Assembly (NCBI RefSeq): GCF_001280515.1
Contig: NZ_LBIQ01000031.1
Span: forward strand, 1-64,000
DNA: 64,000 nucleotides
Direction: 5' to 3'
Origin: Mangrovimonas sp. ST2L15
GTDB taxonomy: Bacteria > Bacteroidota > Bacteroidia > Flavobacteriales > Flavobacteriaceae
This document shows, in pieces, positions 51,252 to 61,058 of this stretch. The notes under the pieces are model-generated. The model did no database searches. It saw nothing but the letters and a program-made list of their open reading frames with translations, and was not told the origin of the DNA. How positions within the stretch are numbered: the first letter of the stretch is position 1; every line of letters starts with the position of its first letter. A program made the translations under genes and the position numbers.

Positions 51252-52742
51252 ATGAACATGTCTAAATTTTTGTATAATTCTGTACCCTGTATTACATCTT
51301 TCTTTCTTGGCATATTACTAATAAGTTGCCATAACAGTGAAAAATCTCCTGAGGACATCACCCCTAATCAAGTGGTTCCTACCCAACTTCAAATAGATTA
51401 TCAAAAAATGGAGGTCATTGGATTTGTTCATTTCACTACCAATACTTTTACAGGCAAGGAATGGGGCTATGGAGATGAAAAGCCAAGTATTTTTAATCCA
51501 ACTCAGTTGGATGCCGAACAATGGGTATTGACTGCCAAGGAAGCTGGAATAAAAGAATTAATATTGACAGCAAAACACCATGATGGCTTTTGCCTTTGGC
51601 CTAGTAAGTTTACAGAACACAGCATCAAAAACAGTCCGTATAAAGATGGGAAAGGCGATATTGTAAAGGAGTTTGTCGAAGCCTGCAAAAAGCATGGAAT
51701 GAAAGCTGGCTTATATTTATCTCCATGGGATAGAAATCATGCTTCCTATGGAAAGTCAGAGTATATCGACTATTACAAAAAGCAATTAGAAGAACTTTTA
51801 TCCAATTATGGAGAACTCAATGAGATTTGGTTTGATGGAGCCAATGGTGGAGATGGTTATTATGGGGGTGCTAATGAGATGAGAAAAATAGATAGCCAAT
51901 CCTATTATCCTTGGAAGGAGATTTTCTCTTTGGCAAAAACTCTTCAACCCCAAATAAAAATTTTTTCTGATATGGGTCCTGATGTCCATTGGATTGGAAA
52001 TGAACAGGGATTTGCTGGTGACCCATTTTGGTCTACCATATCTACAGACAAACTGGTTGTAGGACATTCAGACACTTCTTATTTAAATACTGGAGATCCT
52101 GAAGGAAATCAATGGATTGTTGGGCAATGTGATGTTTCCATAAGACCGGGATGGTTTTACCATCAAGAGGAAGACCAATCAGTTAAGTCTCCGGAAGAGC
52201 TTATGGAGATCTATTATAAATCGGTAGGGCGAAATGCCATCCTGCTTTTAAACATCCCTCCAGACCAAAGAGGATTATTCCATGAAAATGACATTCAAAC
52301 CCTTAAATCCTGGAAGCATTTACTGGATACCACTTTTGAGACCAATTTAGCTAAGAATGCCTCCATTTCAGCATCAAATTATCGGGTTAGCCATGAAAAA
52401 TTTGAGCCAAATAATCTTATAGACTCCAACAAAACAAATTATTGGGCCACTGACGATAGCATTCAGAGTGCTGAATTAACTATTAAACTACCACAGAAAA
52501 CTCGGTTTGATATTATCCAGGTACAAGAACCGATTCAATTTGGTCAACGTATTGAAGAATTTGATATTCAAATTGAAAAAGATGGTACCTGGCAAACCAT
52601 TTTCAAAGGCACAACCATTGGCTATAAAAGAATTGCTAAAGTAGAACCGACTGAAGCTTCTAAAATCAGATTACGCATCTTAAAATCAAACAACACCATA
52701 GCCCTTTCAAATATTGAGGTCTATCAATCGGGAACCAAATAA
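51252..52742 (+). CDS. Alpha-L-fucosidase, GH29, with discoidin-like C-terminal domain, lipoprotein
   Basis: A 496-residue lipoprotein (C26 in LLISCHNS). The barrel motifs are EVIGFVHFTTNTFTG, LILTAKHHDGFCLWPS and the nucleophile D195 in NEIWFDGANGG. A C-terminal F5/8 (discoidin)-type domain (about 360-495: ISASNYRVSHEKFEPNNLID, NYWATDD) probably binds carbohydrate. It is clearly different from the first GH29 (no extended similarity outside the motifs), so it probably attacks another linkage. It starts 2 bp after GH35, giving translational coupling. Two Met codons (51252, 51258) are possible starts. Confidence 0.93.
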   Translation: MNMSKFLYNSVPCITSFFLGILLISCHNSEKSPEDITPNQVVPTQLQIDYQKMEVIGFVHFTTNTFTGKEWGYGDEKPSIFNPTQLDAEQWVLTAKEAGIKELILTAKHHDGFCLWPSKFTEHSIKNSPYKDGKGDIVKEFVEACKKHGMKAGLYLSPWDRNHASYGKSEYIDYYKKQLEELLSNYGELNEIWFDGANGGDGYYGGANEMRKIDSQSYYPWKEIFSLAKTLQPQIKIFSDMGPDVHWIGNEQGFAGDPFWSTISTDKLVVGHSDTSYLNTGDPEGNQWIVGQCDVSIRPGWFYHQEEDQSVKSPEELMEIYYKSVGRNAILLLNIPPDQRGLFHENDIQTLKSWKHLLDTTFETNLAKNASISASNYRVSHEKFEPNNLIDSNKTNYWATDDSIQSAELTIKLPQKTRFDIIQVQEPIQFGQRIEEFDIQIEKDGTWQTIFKGTTIGYKRIAKVEPTEASKIRLRILKSNNTIALSNIEVYQSGTK

Positions 52743-52750
52743 ATAGCATA

Positions 52751-55441
52751 ATGAACCAGAAACATTTCCTCTTTAAATTAATTGCCATAGGAACCGTCTG
52801 TCTAGGTCTTATAACATGCCAAAAGGACAACCAAACATTGGTTTATAAAAACCCCAATGCACCTATTGAAGAGCGAGTAGATGATTTGTTATCCAGAATG
52901 ACTTTGGAGGAAAAATTCTGGCAACTTTTTATGATTCCTGGAGATTTGTCAGATGGAAAGGAAAAATACAAACACGGCATTTTTGGTTTCCAAGTGGCTA
53001 CAAAAAGCACTACTTCCAATGAATCTGAGCAACTTTTAGATTATTCTGAAGGCGGGACCGCCCTAAATACCGCTGAACTGATAAACGACATTCAAAAGTA
53101 CTTTGTTGAAGAAACTCGACTAGGCATACCCATCATTCCTTTTGATGAAGCGCTACATGGTTTAATAAGAAAAGAAGCCACAGCATTTCCCCAAGCTATA
53201 GGAATTGCTGCCTCTTTCAACACCCAATTAATGGATACTGTTGCAGCGGCCATAGCGACGGAAGTGCGGTCTAGGGGGATTCGTCAAAATTTATCTCCTG
53301 TAATTAATATAGCTAGAGATGTTCGCTGGGGTCGTGTGGAAGAAACTTATGGAGAAGACCCCTTTCTAACCTCCAAAATGGCCGTATCATACATTTCAGC
53401 TTTTGAAAAAAGAGGGGTTATTGCCACACCCAAACACTTTATCTCTAACGTGGGCGATGGAGGACGGGACTCCTACCCCATTCATTATAACCAAAGGCTT
53501 TTAGAGGAAATTTACTTACCCGCTTTTAAGGCCAGTATTCTGGAGGCAGGTGCTAGTTCCATTATGACAGCATACAATTCTGTAGATGGTACACCAGCCA
53601 CATCAAACAATTGGCTACTTCAAGAAAAATTAAAAACAGAATGGGGTTTTGATGGATTTGTCATTTCAGATGCTGGGGCTACAGGTGGAGCCAATGTGCT
53701 ACATTTCACATCTAAAGACTACGCTGAATCTACCAAACAAGCCATTGAAGGTGGTTTAGACGTGATATTTCAAACTTCCTATGACCATTATCCGTTATTC
53801 TTTGAGGCCTTTGAAAAAGGTATGATCGATGAATCATCTATCGATAAGGCTGTAAAACGGGTTCTAAAGGCTAAATTCAAACTTGGTCTATTTGAAAATC
53901 CCTATGTGGATATAGAACCTAAGAAAAAAGATAGTGCCTTCTCGCAACATAGACAATTAGCTAAATTAGCAGCTCAGGAATCCATCGTTTTACTTAAAAA
54001 TGAATCTCAAGCACTTCCTCTCAGTAAAAATATTAAGTCCGTTGCTGTTATTGGTCCCGAAGCTAAGGAAGCTCGTTTAGGTGGTTATTCTGGACCTGGA
54101 AATAAACCTGTGAGTATTTTAGAAGGAATACAACATGTAGCAAGTCAAAATATTACTATTAATTATTCCAAAGGAGTCGAAAGAATTTCAGAGTCGTTTG
54201 TAACCATTCCAAAAGAAAATTTATCCCATGTCAAAAATGGAAAGCAAGCATCTGGTTTAGAAGCGGAGTATTTCAATAACATTACTCTAGAGGGCTCTCC
54301 TACTCTTTCCAGAACCGACGATAATATCGATTTTAGATGGACGCTTTTTTCTCCTGATCAACAAAAAATAAACCCAGACTATTATTCCGCTCGTTGGAAA
54401 GGCAATTTAATTGCTCCACAGTCGGGACCAATAGAGATTGGTTTCAAGGGAGATGACGGCTATCGTTTATATATCAATGATGAATTGGTTATTGACAACT
54501 GGAAAAAGCAAACAGTACAGCAAATAACAACACCTTACCATTTTGAAAAAGGTCAAAGCTATGATCTTAAGGTTGAGTTCTTCTCCACTACTGGGAATGT
54601 CTGGTTTAAAATGATTTGGAATGCAGGAATAGATAATGATTGGGAAGATGGAATCTCTAAAGCAGTGGCCCAAGCTAAAAAATCGGATGTTGCCTTAGTT
54701 TGTGTGGGTATAGAAGAAGGTGAATTTCGTGATCGCGCCTTTTTATCTTTACCAGGCCACCAAGAAGAACTTATCAAACAAGTAGCATCTACTGGTAAAC
54801 CTACAATAGTTATTTTAGTTGGTGGCAGCGCTATCACCATGGAAAATTGGCAACATGAAGTTGATGCCATTTTGGATGTGTGGTATCCCGGAGATGAAGG
54901 TGGGAACGCCATCGCCGAAACCCTTTTTGGAAACTATAATCCAGCTGGAAGGCTTCCAATCACATTTCCTATTCATGAATCACAACTCCCCTTATATTAC
55001 AACCACAAACCAACGGGACGGGGAGATGATTATTTGAATCTTACAGGAAAACCATTGTACCCCTTCGGATTTGGTTTGAGCTATACACAATTTGAATATA
55101 GCAATCTCCAATTTGACAAAGACACCCTTACTACGTCTGAAAACTGCCTTGTTACATTTAAGGTGACCAATACAGGTCCTTATGATGGTGACGAAGTCGT
55201 TCAACTTTATATAAAAGACGAATATGCTTCCGTAGCAAGACCAATTATGGAACTAAAGGGCTTTCAACGTATTCACTTAAAAAAAGGAGAAACCAAGGAG
55301 GTTTCTTTTGAAATTACTCCTAATCTTTTAACGATGCTAGACAAGAACTTAAAATCGGTTGTAGAACCTGGCGATTTCAGGATCATGATAGGTTCATCAA
55401 GTCTTGATATCAAATTACGATCTATCTTAACAGTAAAATAA
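52751..55441 (+). CDS. GH3 beta-glycosidase with inserted PA14 domain, lipoprotein
   Basis: An 896-residue lipoprotein (C23 in GLITCQKD). The GH3 N-domain has HGLIRKEATAFPQAIG, GEDPFLTSKMAVSYI and the nucleophile D307 in GFVISDAGATGG. The C-domain contains KNESQALPLSK and LVGGSAITMENW. A PA14 insert (about 500-627: LEAEYFNNITLEGSPTLS, FKGDDGYRLYINDELVID) interrupts it. A fibronectin-III-like tail ends the protein (LKGFQRIHLKKGETKEVSFE). PA14 inserts in GH3 enzymes shield the active site and set chain-length preference. The likely activity is beta-glucosidase or beta-xylosidase. It closes the operon (8 bp after the second GH29). Confidence 0.93.
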   Translation: MNQKHFLFKLIAIGTVCLGLITCQKDNQTLVYKNPNAPIEERVDDLLSRMTLEEKFWQLFMIPGDLSDGKEKYKHGIFGFQVATKSTTSNESEQLLDYSEGGTALNTAELINDIQKYFVEETRLGIPIIPFDEALHGLIRKEATAFPQAIGIAASFNTQLMDTVAAAIATEVRSRGIRQNLSPVINIARDVRWGRVEETYGEDPFLTSKMAVSYISAFEKRGVIATPKHFISNVGDGGRDSYPIHYNQRLLEEIYLPAFKASILEAGASSIMTAYNSVDGTPATSNNWLLQEKLKTEWGFDGFVISDAGATGGANVLHFTSKDYAESTKQAIEGGLDVIFQTSYDHYPLFFEAFEKGMIDESSIDKAVKRVLKAKFKLGLFENPYVDIEPKKKDSAFSQHRQLAKLAAQESIVLLKNESQALPLSKNIKSVAVIGPEAKEARLGGYSGPGNKPVSILEGIQHVASQNITINYSKGVERISESFVTIPKENLSHVKNGKQASGLEAEYFNNITLEGSPTLSRTDDNIDFRWTLFSPDQQKINPDYYSARWKGNLIAPQSGPIEIGFKGDDGYRLYINDELVIDNWKKQTVQQITTPYHFEKGQSYDLKVEFFSTTGNVWFKMIWNAGIDNDWEDGISKAVAQAKKSDVALVCVGIEEGEFRDRAFLSLPGHQEELIKQVASTGKPTIVILVGGSAITMENWQHEVDAILDVWYPGDEGGNAIAETLFGNYNPAGRLPITFPIHESQLPLYYNHKPTGRGDDYLNLTGKPLYPFGFGLSYTQFEYSNLQFDKDTLTTSENCLVTFKVTNTGPYDGDEVVQLYIKDEYASVARPIMELKGFQRIHLKKGETKEVSFEITPNLLTMLDKNLKSVVEPGDFRIMIGSSSLDIKLRSILTVK

Positions 55442-55459
55442 GGCCTTGATAGCGTATTA

Positions 55460-55476
55460 TTTAAAAATAGTATCTT
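55460..55476 (+). promoter_or_regulatory. Promoter-like element upstream of the DUF4386 gene
   Basis: Second copy of TTTAAAAATAGTATCTT (see 47825-47841). It starts 19 bp after the GH3 stop and ends 48 bp before the DUF4386 start, so that gene probably has its own promoter. Confidence 0.5.
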
Positions 55477-55524
55477 GATTAAAATTCATTAACAACAAGA
55501 TTATCAAGTAAACTCTAACCAACT

Positions 55525-56127
55525 ATGAGAAAACTTTCTGTTATTGCCGGCATCAGCTATTTTATTATATTTTTCGCAGCCATTTTTGCTAATTTTTTTG
55601 TGTTAGAATCCATTTCCAAAGCCCCGTTGGTGGCCATACAAGAAAATGATTTGATGGTTCGATTTGGAATCATGGCATTTATTTTAACAGTAGTATTTGA
55701 CGTGGTTGTAGCTTGGGCGCTTTATGAGCTATACAAAAATCATGTCCTTTCCAGTTTGAGCACCTTATTTAGAATGATGCATGCCGCAGTAATGGGCGTA
55801 GCCATTTACGCGTTGGTATTAAGCTTAAAATCAAATAATGAAGCCGACATTCTATTTCAAGTATCCACCTTCAATACCATTTGGCTTATTGGACTTTTCT
55901 TTTTTGGAATCCACCTTATTCTATTATCTCGAATCCTTAAAAAGCCAAAGTTCATTGCTTGGTTTTTGATCATTGCTGGAATAATGTATATAGTAGATAC
56001 ATCAGCCCATTTTTTACTAGCCAATTATGATTCCTACAACAACATTTTTCTAATGTTGGTAGCCATACCAAGTATTATTGGTGAAATGTCTTTTGCTGTA
56101 TGGCTACTAAGAAAGAAGTCGTTTTGA
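55525..56127 (+). CDS. DUF4386-family membrane protein
   Basis: A 200-residue integral membrane protein with six predicted spans. The DUF4386 pattern is visible: a first span GISYFIIFFAAIFANFFVLES, the segment FDVVVAWALYELYKNHVLSS, a central SSLSTLFRMMHAAVMG with conserved Arg and His, and a late SAHFLLANYDSYN. The function of the family is unknown. It follows the glycosidase operon but appears to have its own promoter, and no link to glycan use is evident. Its position between a GH3 gene and a serine hydrolase gene looks incidental. Confidence 0.85.
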   Translation: MRKLSVIAGISYFIIFFAAIFANFFVLESISKAPLVAIQENDLMVRFGIMAFILTVVFDVVVAWALYELYKNHVLSSLSTLFRMMHAAVMGVAIYALVLSLKSNNEADILFQVSTFNTIWLIGLFFFGIHLILLSRILKKPKFIAWFLIIAGIMYIVDTSAHFLLANYDSYNNIFLMLVAIPSIIGEMSFAVWLLRKKSF

Positions 56128-56245
56128 CAGAAAATAATGATGATGCTACACAACATAAATTGAAAATTGTCTTGGTAAAAGCACCTCAATATATTCCATA
56201 TGAATATTTAAATCATCTTATCAACTTAAAATTTGTATACAAACC

Positions 56246-57286
56246 ATGAATAAAAAGCAAAGACTAAACATCTTCAGGGTTTTCCTTTTCGCTGGAACCA
56301 TCATCTCCCTATATTTTGTTCCCTGGATTTTAGTAAAAGCGTGGATACTTCCGTTACCTAAAACAATTGATGAGCAAATAAACCAATCTATTGAGCAGGG
56401 ATTTGAAGGTATGATAGTATATGTTGACGAAGCAGGAAAGCAGCCTGTAACCTATACAGGAGGTTTTAAGAATAGAGAACAACAAGTACCAACTGATCCA
56501 GATGCTTTGTTTAAAATTGCTAGTATCAGCAAGTTATATGATGCTGTTGCTGTGACGAAATTGGTAGGTAAAGGTCAGTTATCTTTAGATGCAACATTGG
56601 CAGAGTTTCTACCAGAGCTTGTTGGTAAAATAGAACATGCAGAAACAATCACTTTACGATTGATGATCCAACACCGAAGTGGCATTCCTAATTTTACAGA
56701 TACACCTGACTTTTGGGCACATCCAACAACCTCTTTTGAAGAAAGTTTAGCATTAATTGAAGGAAAACCTGCAAATTTTAAACCCGGTAATAAGTATGAA
56801 TATTGCAATACAAATTACTTATTAATAAACAAAATTATGGATGATGTGTTGGGATATCCTAATTTTCAATTTATCCAAGAAGAAATTCTAAACCCATTAC
56901 AATTGCATAATACATTTAGTTCAGCGAATGAGGTAAATATTAACAACGTAATGGGTGGTTATCATGTTGGGTATCCTCATGATTTAAAAAACAATGATTT
57001 CGGAATGCATGCAACAGCAGAAGATGTTGGTAAGTTTATCAGAGCCTTAAATGAGGGTACTGTTTTTAAAAATGATGAAAAAGAAATATACGCTTCTATT
57101 TATGAATTTGAACATTCAGGTTGGGTGCCGGGTTACCAAAGTTTTGCTCACTATTATGAAGATATAGATACGGTTGTGGTTTGTTTTTATAACACCACCG
57201 ACCCTAAGCTACTCTATTGGAACCTATCAGAAATTATTAATAAAAGAATTTTTAAGATCCTTAAAAAGAAGAACAAAACGAATTGA
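56246..57286 (+). CDS. Serine hydrolase (beta-lactamase/D-Ala-D-Ala carboxypeptidase fold)
   Basis: A 346-residue exported or membrane-anchored protein (hydrophobic segment about 13-36). Active-site elements: S93-I-S-K96 in FKIASISKLYDA, Y-C-N in YEYCNTNYLLI, and HSG in FEHSGWVPGY as the third triad. All three motifs are intact. Such proteins are carboxypeptidases, esterases or D-aminopeptidases. It is the last plus-strand gene before a convergent amidohydrolase. A possible hairpin (57294-57351) lies between them. It is not a paralog of the lipoprotein at 22013 beyond the fold. Confidence 0.9.
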   Translation: MNKKQRLNIFRVFLFAGTIISLYFVPWILVKAWILPLPKTIDEQINQSIEQGFEGMIVYVDEAGKQPVTYTGGFKNREQQVPTDPDALFKIASISKLYDAVAVTKLVGKGQLSLDATLAEFLPELVGKIEHAETITLRLMIQHRSGIPNFTDTPDFWAHPTTSFEESLALIEGKPANFKPGNKYEYCNTNYLLINKIMDDVLGYPNFQFIQEEILNPLQLHNTFSSANEVNINNVMGGYHVGYPHDLKNNDFGMHATAEDVGKFIRALNEGTVFKNDEKEIYASIYEFEHSGWVPGYQSFAHYYEDIDTVVVCFYNTTDPKLLYWNLSEIINKRIFKILKKKNKTN

Positions 57287-57293
57287 ATCAACT

Positions 57294-57351
57294 AAATAGG
57301 GAATTCAATAAAAACTCCTTTAAATCTGAAGTGTTCAACTGAATTCTATTT
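57294..57351. terminator. Possible bidirectional terminator between convergent genes
   Basis: Arms AAATAGGGAATTCA (57294-57307) and TGAATTCTATTT (57340-57351) pair over 12 bp with a GG bulge around a 32-nt loop, in the 128-bp gap between two convergent stops. The long loop makes it uncertain. Confidence 0.3.
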
Positions 57352-57414
57352 AAAATATTTTATTATCAAATCGTCAAGATTTTAAAGAAAAGCTAACTGT
57401 GGTCAACATAGCGC

Positions 57415-58848
57415 TTAATACTTTTTAAGCATAAACTCGATATACCGAACAAGAGAGATTATGAGGTTATTTCTACCTGTCCCTTCTTCCTGAAACTTAT
57501 TTAGAGTTGATTCATCCAGCATTCTTCCCTTGATAAAAACGATTGAAGGTTGTTTTAATGCGCTTAAGTCATTCAATGGATTGTTCTTTAGCAGTAATAA
57601 GTTAGCCGTTTTCCCCGTTTCGATCGTTCCTAAATTCCTCATAAAATCATGGGTCTCAGCAGGGTTGATAGTGGCTGTTTCAAGCACTTCAAAATTAGAC
57701 AATCCAGCTTCTGAATAAAACTGAAGTTCTTGATGGATAGAAGACCCTGGGACTGTTACTCCGATGCCTGCATCAGTGCCGCAAATGATACTAACCCCAG
57801 CACGATTCAGTTTGTTTAAAGCCAAAAGATGAAAGTTATGCTGCGCCTCAATTTTACCAACTATGGAATCATTTCTATTTTTTTCTGAAGCCCATCTGTC
57901 ATATTGAGCTTGACTATCTACTTTTCTTATTAGTGGATTCACCCCATTTAAATCCTGAGATTTTAAAATTTCATCATCCAGTAACATTCTATGAATATTA
58001 TGATAAACCGTCAATGTTGGACAAAAAGATGTGTTTTCAGCTTCTTTAAATGATGCAACCACCTCATTCAATTTTAAAGTATCCAAGGTATAGTTTAAAG
58101 GCTGCTGTACAATATCTTCAGCATGCTCTATGGAAACTATAGGTGATTTAAAATGATACCTATAATCAACTAGATTAGAAGGATGGGCGACGATATCTAA
58201 ATCATTCAGCTCTGCTTCCTCCATAATGATATCAAAGTATTCTTGAGGTAAGCCATAATAGGTCTTTATAAAATCATATCCTTTTTCTTTTGTACTTCTT
58301 ACCACTTCTCGAGCTTCTTCAGCACTAAACAATTGGTAATTATCATCACCTATAAATTCTGGTCCTGTCAGTTTAGGACCACTAGTAAAAAACAACGGAC
58401 TATATATCTCATCATCCTCTATGGCCTCCTTCATTCTTAGGTGCATGGGTTGTCCCCATAGGTTTCTGACCGTGGTAATACCATTTGCTAAATACAATCC
58501 GAGCTCATATTCATCCCAAACGTGTACATGCATATCTATCAAACCAGGCATTAAAAATTGATTTGTTCCATCTATAATGGTCACTTCATCAAGGTCTATG
58601 TCATCTTCTATTTGGGTAATAATTCCTTTCTGTACTAAAACTGATTTATTGTTCATGACCGTATCCATGGTCATGGGAATGAGGTTGACATTTTTGATAA
58701 GAATTTTTTGGTCACTTTCTACGACATCTTTAGGTATGTGTAAATAGGATGTTTTTTGCCCATCAATTAAAAAAACACCTAAAATGATTAGAAATAAAAT
58801 ACCGATAATGACACCTATAACTTGGAAGATTCTTTTGATGAACCTCAT
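57415..58848 (-). CDS. Membrane-anchored amidohydrolase
   Basis: A 477-residue protein from the ATG at 58848 (an ATG at 58893 adds 15 residues). An N-terminal hydrophobic anchor (IFQVIGVIIGILFLIILGVF) precedes an amidohydrolase barrel with the metal motif DMHVHVWDEY, GITTVRNLWGQPMHLRM, the lysine in YDFIKTYYGLP, later histidines (DIVAHPSNL, SIEHAEDI) and the aspartate in IICGTDAGIG. The residue set matches the metal-dependent amidohydrolases at 23394-26064, but the sequence is clearly diverged and the anchor is different. It is isolated here, on the minus strand. Substrate unknown, possibly a dipeptide or lactam. Confidence 0.9.
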   Translation of the reverse strand: MRFIKRIFQVIGVIIGILFLIILGVFLIDGQKTSYLHIPKDVVESDQKILIKNVNLIPMTMDTVMNNKSVLVQKGIITQIEDDIDLDEVTIIDGTNQFLMPGLIDMHVHVWDEYELGLYLANGITTVRNLWGQPMHLRMKEAIEDDEIYSPLFFTSGPKLTGPEFIGDDNYQLFSAEEAREVVRSTKEKGYDFIKTYYGLPQEYFDIIMEEAELNDLDIVAHPSNLVDYRYHFKSPIVSIEHAEDIVQQPLNYTLDTLKLNEVVASFKEAENTSFCPTLTVYHNIHRMLLDDEILKSQDLNGVNPLIRKVDSQAQYDRWASEKNRNDSIVGKIEAQHNFHLLALNKLNRAGVSIICGTDAGIGVTVPGSSIHQELQFYSEAGLSNFEVLETATINPAETHDFMRNLGTIETGKTANLLLLKNNPLNDLSALKQPSIVFIKGRMLDESTLNKFQEEGTGRNNLIISLVRYIEFMLKKY

Positions 58849-59013
58849 AACTTTTAAAGAATTTGGGATTACCTTTTTAAACCAAACAACCATTGATACT
58901 TTGTGCCTAGTTTTCAGAAAAAATAATCATAAGTTGAAGTAAATTTAGCACATACTTTAGTAACTTGAAACTCAATACACCATATTTATTTTTACCTTAA
59001 TAAAAAGATATCC

Positions 59014-59403
59014 ATGGGAAAAAAAGGACCAATGCCCACCTATAAAACGGTGGACGATTATATAGCACACCAACCACAAGAAGTTAAACAGGTTTTGGAA
59101 GAACTTAGAGCTATTATTAAGGAAGCTGCTCCAGAAGTGGTTGAAATATTAAATTACAAGATTCCTTGTTTTTCCTTCATTCCCAATGCCAAAAGAGACC
59201 AACAGATCATGATGGCAGGTTATGCAAAATTTGTTGGGTTTTACCCTTTTCCTACCACGATAGAAAAGTTTTCAGAAGCCTTGAAGGAATTTAAAAAAGG
59301 TAAAGGATCGGTTCAATTCCCTCTTGATAAACCTTTACCTAAGGATTTAATTATAGAAATGGTTCAATACCGAAGGAAAGAACTTTTAAATGACAATATG
59401 TAA
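59014..59403 (+). CDS. DUF1801/YdhG-family protein (frataxin-like fold)
   Basis: A 129-residue cytoplasmic protein. The family pattern is clear: TVDDYIAHQPQEVKQVLEEL, then EAAPEVVEILNYKIPCFSF, FVGFYPFP, and the C-terminal KGSVQFPLDKPLPKDLI with MVQYRRKEL. Members are described as iron chaperones (YdhG, Fra) or as uncharacterised. The length and the end of the domain are complete. It is divergent from the amidohydrolase over 165 bp, with A/T-rich sequence that presumably contains its promoter. Confidence 0.9.
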   Translation: MGKKGPMPTYKTVDDYIAHQPQEVKQVLEELRAIIKEAAPEVVEILNYKIPCFSFIPNAKRDQQIMMAGYAKFVGFYPFPTTIEKFSEALKEFKKGKGSVQFPLDKPLPKDLIIEMVQYRRKELLNDNM

Positions 59404-59590
59404 TCCTTTTGTTTAAAGCCGATAATTGGTGGCATAGTTAAAATATTCAGGGATTAAACAGAGGTCACTTACCTTTCAAAAATTAAAATGGGTGATTTTA
59501 ATAGACAGATAACCCAATTAATGGGTGATTTGACCTTGTCACTTCAAAAGAGCCTATCTATTTTTGATTTGATAATCAACCATATAATCG

Positions 59591-61057
59591 ATGACCTCTT
59601 TAGAAACCATACTTCTTATTGTTATTACCATTCTGCCTTTTACGAAGCGTTGGATTTTCAAATTTGCAAAACCCCTTTATTGTTCCATTTGTATCGGTAT
59701 AATAATGGGTCTTCATTTATTGATTGATGGCTATCGTTGGCAAATGATTCCGGCGTACTTAATGGCTCTCATTGTAGTTTGGAAGATTCAAACCTTAAAC
59801 CTACAAAAGCCCAAACGTTTATCGTTCCTTAAAATTTTAGGGTTTACTTCATTGCTTATACTTGCCACCTTAGCTTGGTCTGTTCCGAAGATACTACCAG
59901 TCTTCTCGTTACCAGAACCTAGAGGAAACTATCATGTTGGAACACAAGATATTCAAATCACCACAGATAGAAATGAACCTATTACAAATGATTTGACTGA
60001 TAAACGCTCCTTTATGTGTAAGATTTGGTATCCTAGCGATCAAGATGTTTCCTCAAAGAAAAGTGAGCCTTATATAGATGAAGCTAGTCGAGAAGGTTTT
60101 GCTACAAAATATGGACTACCAGCCTCAGCATTGAATTACTTGAACCATATTAAAACTTATGTGTATAAGAATATAGCTGTAGCTAATAAAAAATTTCCTG
60201 TTCTAATTTTTTCTCATGGCTACGGATCAAAGGCGACGGGGTACTATGCTTTGTTAACTGAAATAGCCAGTCAAGGGTACATCGTTATCAACATGAACCA
60301 TACCTATGAGAGCCTGGGAACAACCTATCCTGATAGCAGCAAAGCTTTTTTTGATTATGATTTCCAAAGATCCATATCTGCCGATGCGATGTCAACCATA
60401 GAACCAATTGCTAAAGCATTCAGAAGAAACCTGAGTTATGAACAAAGGCATCCCATCGTTAAAAAGGCGATTGCTCATTATTTTGAAGGAGACATACAAA
60501 ACAGGTGGGCAGAAGATATTATTAGTGTCTTAGACCTACTCGAAAGCTGGAATGCAGAAGGTATCTTTAAAGATCATTTAGACCTCGATAAAATAGGTGT
60601 TTTAGGGCATTCTGTTGGGGGTGGAACAGCTGGTAATGTTGCCATGAAAGATTCTCGGATAAAAGCTGCAGCCAATTTAGATGGCATTCAGTGGGGAACA
60701 ATGATTGATAGTACTTACCAAATTCCTTATCTATACATTTCTGCTGATTGGCCTTCCGACCATGAAGACATAAATTCACACATTTACATCAAAAAAAGCC
60801 ATGACTATTTCTATGAAGCAAAGCTTTTGAATTCAGGACATCCCAATTTTATGGATATCCCATTTATGATTCCCATTCCTGATTTGGCAGGAACGGGAAC
60901 TATTGATCCCTATCTGGGAATGGAAATCGTTACTAAAACAGTCCTTACCTTTTTTGACAAACATTTAAAAAATCAAGTTGATGCTAATCCTCAAGACTTA
61001 GCGAATCAATATGAGCTTTTAGAGATGCAAACATTTAAAGGTGACTCTATTCGTTAG
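59591..61057 (+). CDS. Membrane-anchored alpha/beta hydrolase, platelet-activating-factor-acetylhydrolase-like
   Basis: A 488-residue protein with three to four N-terminal membrane spans (about 5-115), then a periplasmic or exported hydrolase domain. It has FPVLIFSHGYGSKATGYYAL as the oxyanion-side segment, the nucleophile elbow GVLGHSVGGGTAG, ANLDGIQWG, and a late GHPNFMDIP with the candidate catalytic histidine. The segment order resembles platelet-activating-factor acetylhydrolase-type (PAF-AH) lipases, which cleave short acyl esters. A long membrane N-terminus is seen in bacterial dienelactone/PAF-AH relatives. The start at 59591 overlaps a short ORF upstream, which I reject. It ends 1 bp before the convergent stop of the beta-helix gene. 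Confidence 0.88.
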   Translation: MTSLETILLIVITILPFTKRWIFKFAKPLYCSICIGIIMGLHLLIDGYRWQMIPAYLMALIVVWKIQTLNLQKPKRLSFLKILGFTSLLILATLAWSVPKILPVFSLPEPRGNYHVGTQDIQITTDRNEPITNDLTDKRSFMCKIWYPSDQDVSSKKSEPYIDEASREGFATKYGLPASALNYLNHIKTYVYKNIAVANKKFPVLIFSHGYGSKATGYYALLTEIASQGYIVINMNHTYESLGTTYPDSSKAFFDYDFQRSISADAMSTIEPIAKAFRRNLSYEQRHPIVKKAIAHYFEGDIQNRWAEDIISVLDLLESWNAEGIFKDHLDLDKIGVLGHSVGGGTAGNVAMKDSRIKAAANLDGIQWGTMIDSTYQIPYLYISADWPSDHEDINSHIYIKKSHDYFYEAKLLNSGHPNFMDIPFMIPIPDLAGTGTIDPYLGMEIVTKTVLTFFDKHLKNQVDANPQDLANQYELLEMQTFKGDSIR

Positions 61058-61058
61058 A

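Noticed and set aside
59488-59727. 79-codon frame overlapping the start of the alpha/beta hydrolase gene
   Set aside because: It overlaps the N-terminal membrane spans of the hydrolase in another frame and has no recognisable features.
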